This document shows, piece after piece, positions 6,285 to 7,291 of a stretch of 7,291 bases of DNA. Numbering within the stretch: position 1 is the first letter of the stretch; every line of letters starts with the position of its first letter. Source of the DNA: an uncultured Synergistales bacterium (lineage in GTDB: Bacteria; Synergistota; Synergistia; Synergistales; Aminobacteriaceae); the NCBI GenBank assembly GCA_905234205.1, contig CAJOGG010000064.1, forward strand, positions 1,850 through 9,140. Direction: 5' to 3'. Both the position numbers and the translations under genes were made by a program. Under the pieces are notes generated by a model, which made no database searches, was not told the DNA's origin, and saw only the letters and a list, made by a program, of their open reading frames with translations.

Positions 6285-7001
6285 ATGAGATTAAACGCTT
6301 TCTTATCATCGTGCGGAGTCGCTTCCCGTCGTAAATCCGAAGTCGTAATCCTTGAAGGACGCGTGCAGGTTAATGGAAAAATTGTGCTTGCTCCGTTCTT
6401 TCAGGTTGATCCGGAAAATGACACCGTAACTCTTGATCGTAAACCCTTGACTCTTTCCGAACATGTTTATTATGTGGTAAATAAGCCCGTGGGTTATGTC
6501 TGTGCTGTGAGCGATAAATATGACCCTGTTGTTGTTGACTTAATCCCCGAACATAAAGGCAGGCTTTACCCTGTTGGAAGGCTTGACCGAGAGAGCGAGG
6601 GCTTGTTGATTCTCACGAACGACGGAAATTTTACACAAAGCATTCTTCACCCGTCCAAAGATATTTACAAAGAGTACGAGGCATTACTCAACATTCCAAT
6701 TAACGAGAAACAATTGCGACGTTGGCGACAAGGCTTCGAGATTGAAGAAGGACTGCATATTAAGCCGATAAGTATTAACGTGATGAATAAATTACCCCCG
6801 AGCATGTGGGTTTCTATAGTGATAGTTGAGGGAAGAAAACGTGAGGTTAGACTTATGGCCAAGCAAGCAGGCTTTAGCGTCAAACGATTAATCAGGCGCA
6901 AAATCGGGAAAATGACTCTGGAGAAATTAAAGCCCGGTGAGTTTGTTAGTTTGTCTTTTTCAGAGCTGTACACTAAAATATTCACAGGTGGAGTAGTTTA
7001 A
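6285..7001 (+). CDS. rRNA pseudouridine synthase, RsuA/RluB/RluF family
   Basis: Enzyme of 238 residues that isomerises a specific uridine in ribosomal RNA. An N-terminal S4 RNA-binding domain (about 1-48, MRLNAFLSSCGVASRRKSE...GRVQVNG) precedes the catalytic domain. VNKPVGYVC (65-73) and GRLDRESEGLLILTNDG (98-114) are family motifs, with catalytic Asp101. EGRKREVRLM and KRLIRRKIG follow, and LKPGEFVSLS closes the fold. Overall size and domain order suit RsuA (16S) or RluB/RluF (23S). The target position cannot be assigned without alignment, so no symbol is given. The ATG is three bases after the trpS stop, with no clear Shine-Dalgarno, which suggests coupling. No terminator hairpin follows the TAA at 6999-7001. 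Confidence 0.92.
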   Translation: MRLNAFLSSCGVASRRKSEVVILEGRVQVNGKIVLAPFFQVDPENDTVTLDRKPLTLSEHVYYVVNKPVGYVCAVSDKYDPVVVDLIPEHKGRLYPVGRLDRESEGLLILTNDGNFTQSILHPSKDIYKEYEALLNIPINEKQLRRWRQGFEIEEGLHIKPISINVMNKLPPSMWVSIVIVEGRKREVRLMAKQAGFSVKRLIRRKIGKMTLEKLKPGEFVSLSFSELYTKIFTGGVV

Positions 7002-7020
7002 TTTTTCACGAGGAATGTAA

Positions 7021-7026
7021 TACAAT
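7021..7026 (+). promoter_or_regulatory. Possible -10 element (TACAAT) downstream of the pseudouridine synthase gene
   Basis: TACAAT resembles the -10 of the kinase operon promoter, but the TG two bases further upstream is out of the extended -10 register, and the -35 region (TTAATT at 6998-7003) is weak. It may be a host promoter or may serve the tnpB element. Low certainty. Confidence 0.25.
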
Positions 7027-7041
7027 TATGAGCATTAACGC

Positions 7042-7074
7042 ATAGATTCTAATGGAATGTTAAACTAAATCTAT
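7042..7074. repeat. Inverted repeat, candidate left-end hairpin of the tnpB element
   Basis: ATAGATT (7042-7048) and AATCTAT (7068-7074) are exact reverse complements around a 19-base loop. Within the loop TAA (7050-7052) can pair with TTA (7060-7062), extending an imperfect hairpin. Position and irregular shape fit the single-stranded hairpins recognised by TnpA in this superfamily, but the stem is A+T-rich and short. Confidence 0.4.
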
Positions 7075-7077
7075 ATG

Positions 7078-7129
7078 GAAAGGAGGACGATGTAGAAAAC
7101 ATACTGATATAATGCTTTCCGAAAGGAGG
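7078..7129 (+). repeat. Duplicated Shine-Dalgarno block GAAAGGAGG before tnpB
   Basis: GAAAGGAGG occurs at 7078-7086 and again at 7121-7129, 43 bases apart; each is followed by a similar CGA. The second copy is the tnpB ribosome binding site. The first precedes an ATG at 7090 that is directly followed by TAG, a start-stop mini-ORF. GGAAAG (7077-7082) can pair with CTTTCC (7115-7120), which would hide the first copy. Confidence 0.55.
7105..7113 (+). promoter_or_regulatory. Candidate extended -10 promoter for tnpB
   Basis: TGATATAAT is a perfect TGnTATAAT. A start near 7120 would give a very short leader of about 17 bases containing the AAAGGAGG ribosome binding site. No -35 of quality is seen. 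Motif seen; activity inferred. Confidence 0.45.
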
Positions 7130-7137
7130 CGAGTCGA

Positions 7138-7291
7138 ATGTATAAAGCTATAGTGATACGGTTATTCCCAACGAAATCGCAGGCAAAATTATTCTGGCAG
7201 AATGTCGGCACGACGCGTTGGACTTGGAACTGGGGACTTGAAATTCAGCGTAAAGCATACTCCGAGAACAAAAAGATTCTTAGCGTCTATG
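7138..7291 (+). CDS. tnpB: TnpB-like transposon-encoded RNA-guided nuclease, N-terminal fragment (cut by window edge)
   Basis: The first 51 codons are visible and the frame is open to the right edge. The start MYKAIVIRLFPTKSQAKLF, followed by a W-rich helix (WQNVGTTRWTWNWGLEIQRKAY, key residues W20, R27, W30, N31, W32), matches the N-terminal helix-turn-helix segment of OrfB/TnpB proteins of IS200/IS605 elements. There the usual pattern is a K-x-R-L-Y/F-P-T motif followed by an R-x-x-x-N-W stretch. TnpB proteins are omega-RNA-guided DNA nucleases related to Cas12 and help retain the transposon. The ATG at 7138 has AAAGGAGG eight bases upstream. The RuvC-like catalytic residues and zinc finger lie beyond the window, so intactness cannot be judged. 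Confidence 0.85.
   Translation, partial: MYKAIVIRLFPTKSQAKLFWQNVGTTRWTWNWGLEIQRKAYSENKKILSVY

Larger units (their letters stand above)
7030..7291 (+). mobile_element. Left part of an IS200/IS605-superfamily (tnpB-carrying) element, boundary uncertain
   Basis: The window ends inside a tnpB-like gene, preceded by an imperfect stem-loop at 7042-7074, as expected for the subterminal hairpin at the left end of IS200/IS605 elements. In known members the left cleavage site lies some 10-20 bases before the hairpin, directly after a short target tetra- or pentanucleotide; TTAT at 7026-7029 is one candidate. The right end and any omega-RNA are outside the window. No tnpA is visible. Element identity comes from the protein; the boundary is a guess. 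Confidence 0.5.

Noticed and set aside
6665..6985. Minus-strand open frame of 106 codons
   Set aside because: Shadow of the pseudouridine synthase gene; no motif and no ribosome binding site of note.
1..7291. CRISPR array, tRNA, rRNA or defence system
   Set aside because: No regularly spaced repeats, no tRNA-like cloverleaf and no rRNA segments were seen; the only RNA-guided component is the TnpB fragment.

Overview
The window reads as ordinary bacterial chromosome, coding on both strands, with a mobile-element fragment entering at the right edge. The best guess for the source is an anaerobic, probably host-associated member of the Synergistota, or possibly a related Thermotogota- or Firmicutes-like anaerobe. 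Three things point that way: a DUF3798-type binding protein with its own ABC transporter, a tryptophanyl-tRNA synthetase with the Thermotoga-type four-cysteine motif, and frequent TTG starts behind strong Shine-Dalgarno sequences. Base composition looks moderate, in the mid-40s percent G+C by eye. The taxonomic placement is inference.

Left part (1-3723, minus strand): a transporter operon read right to left. It begins with an extended -10 promoter (TGTTATAAT), then a secreted DUF3798-family binding protein (TTG start). A strong stem-loop with a short U-tract lies in the gap, followed by a double-domain ABC ATPase of the RbsA/MglA/BmpA-partner class (TTG start). The ATPase stop overlaps the ATG of a membrane permease, which runs off the left edge. 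Together they form an importer of unknown substrate.

Middle (3678-3858): a divergent intergenic region. It holds the two back-to-back promoters and a perfect 8-bp inverted repeat with a 5-base spacer, which could be an operator.

Right part (3859-7001, plus strand): a tightly packed housekeeping operon. The order is a deoxynucleoside kinase (TTG start), a short-form Nif3/YbgI dinuclear-metal protein, tryptophanyl-tRNA synthetase (trpS) with a predicted [4Fe-4S] site, and an S4-domain RsuA/RluB-family rRNA pseudouridine synthase. Intergenic gaps are 2, 12 and 3 bases, so co-transcription is likely. No terminator is visible after the last gene.

Right edge (7002-7291): a 136-base non-coding leader followed by the first 51 codons of a TnpB-like protein of the IS200/IS605 superfamily. 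The leader contains an imperfect hairpin, a duplicated Shine-Dalgarno block and an ATG-TAG mini-ORF. No stable RNA gene, CRISPR array or replication origin was seen. No wholly new system is evident. The best leads are the orphan DUF3798 transporter with its control elements, the Fe-S TrpRS, and the left end of the tnpB element.
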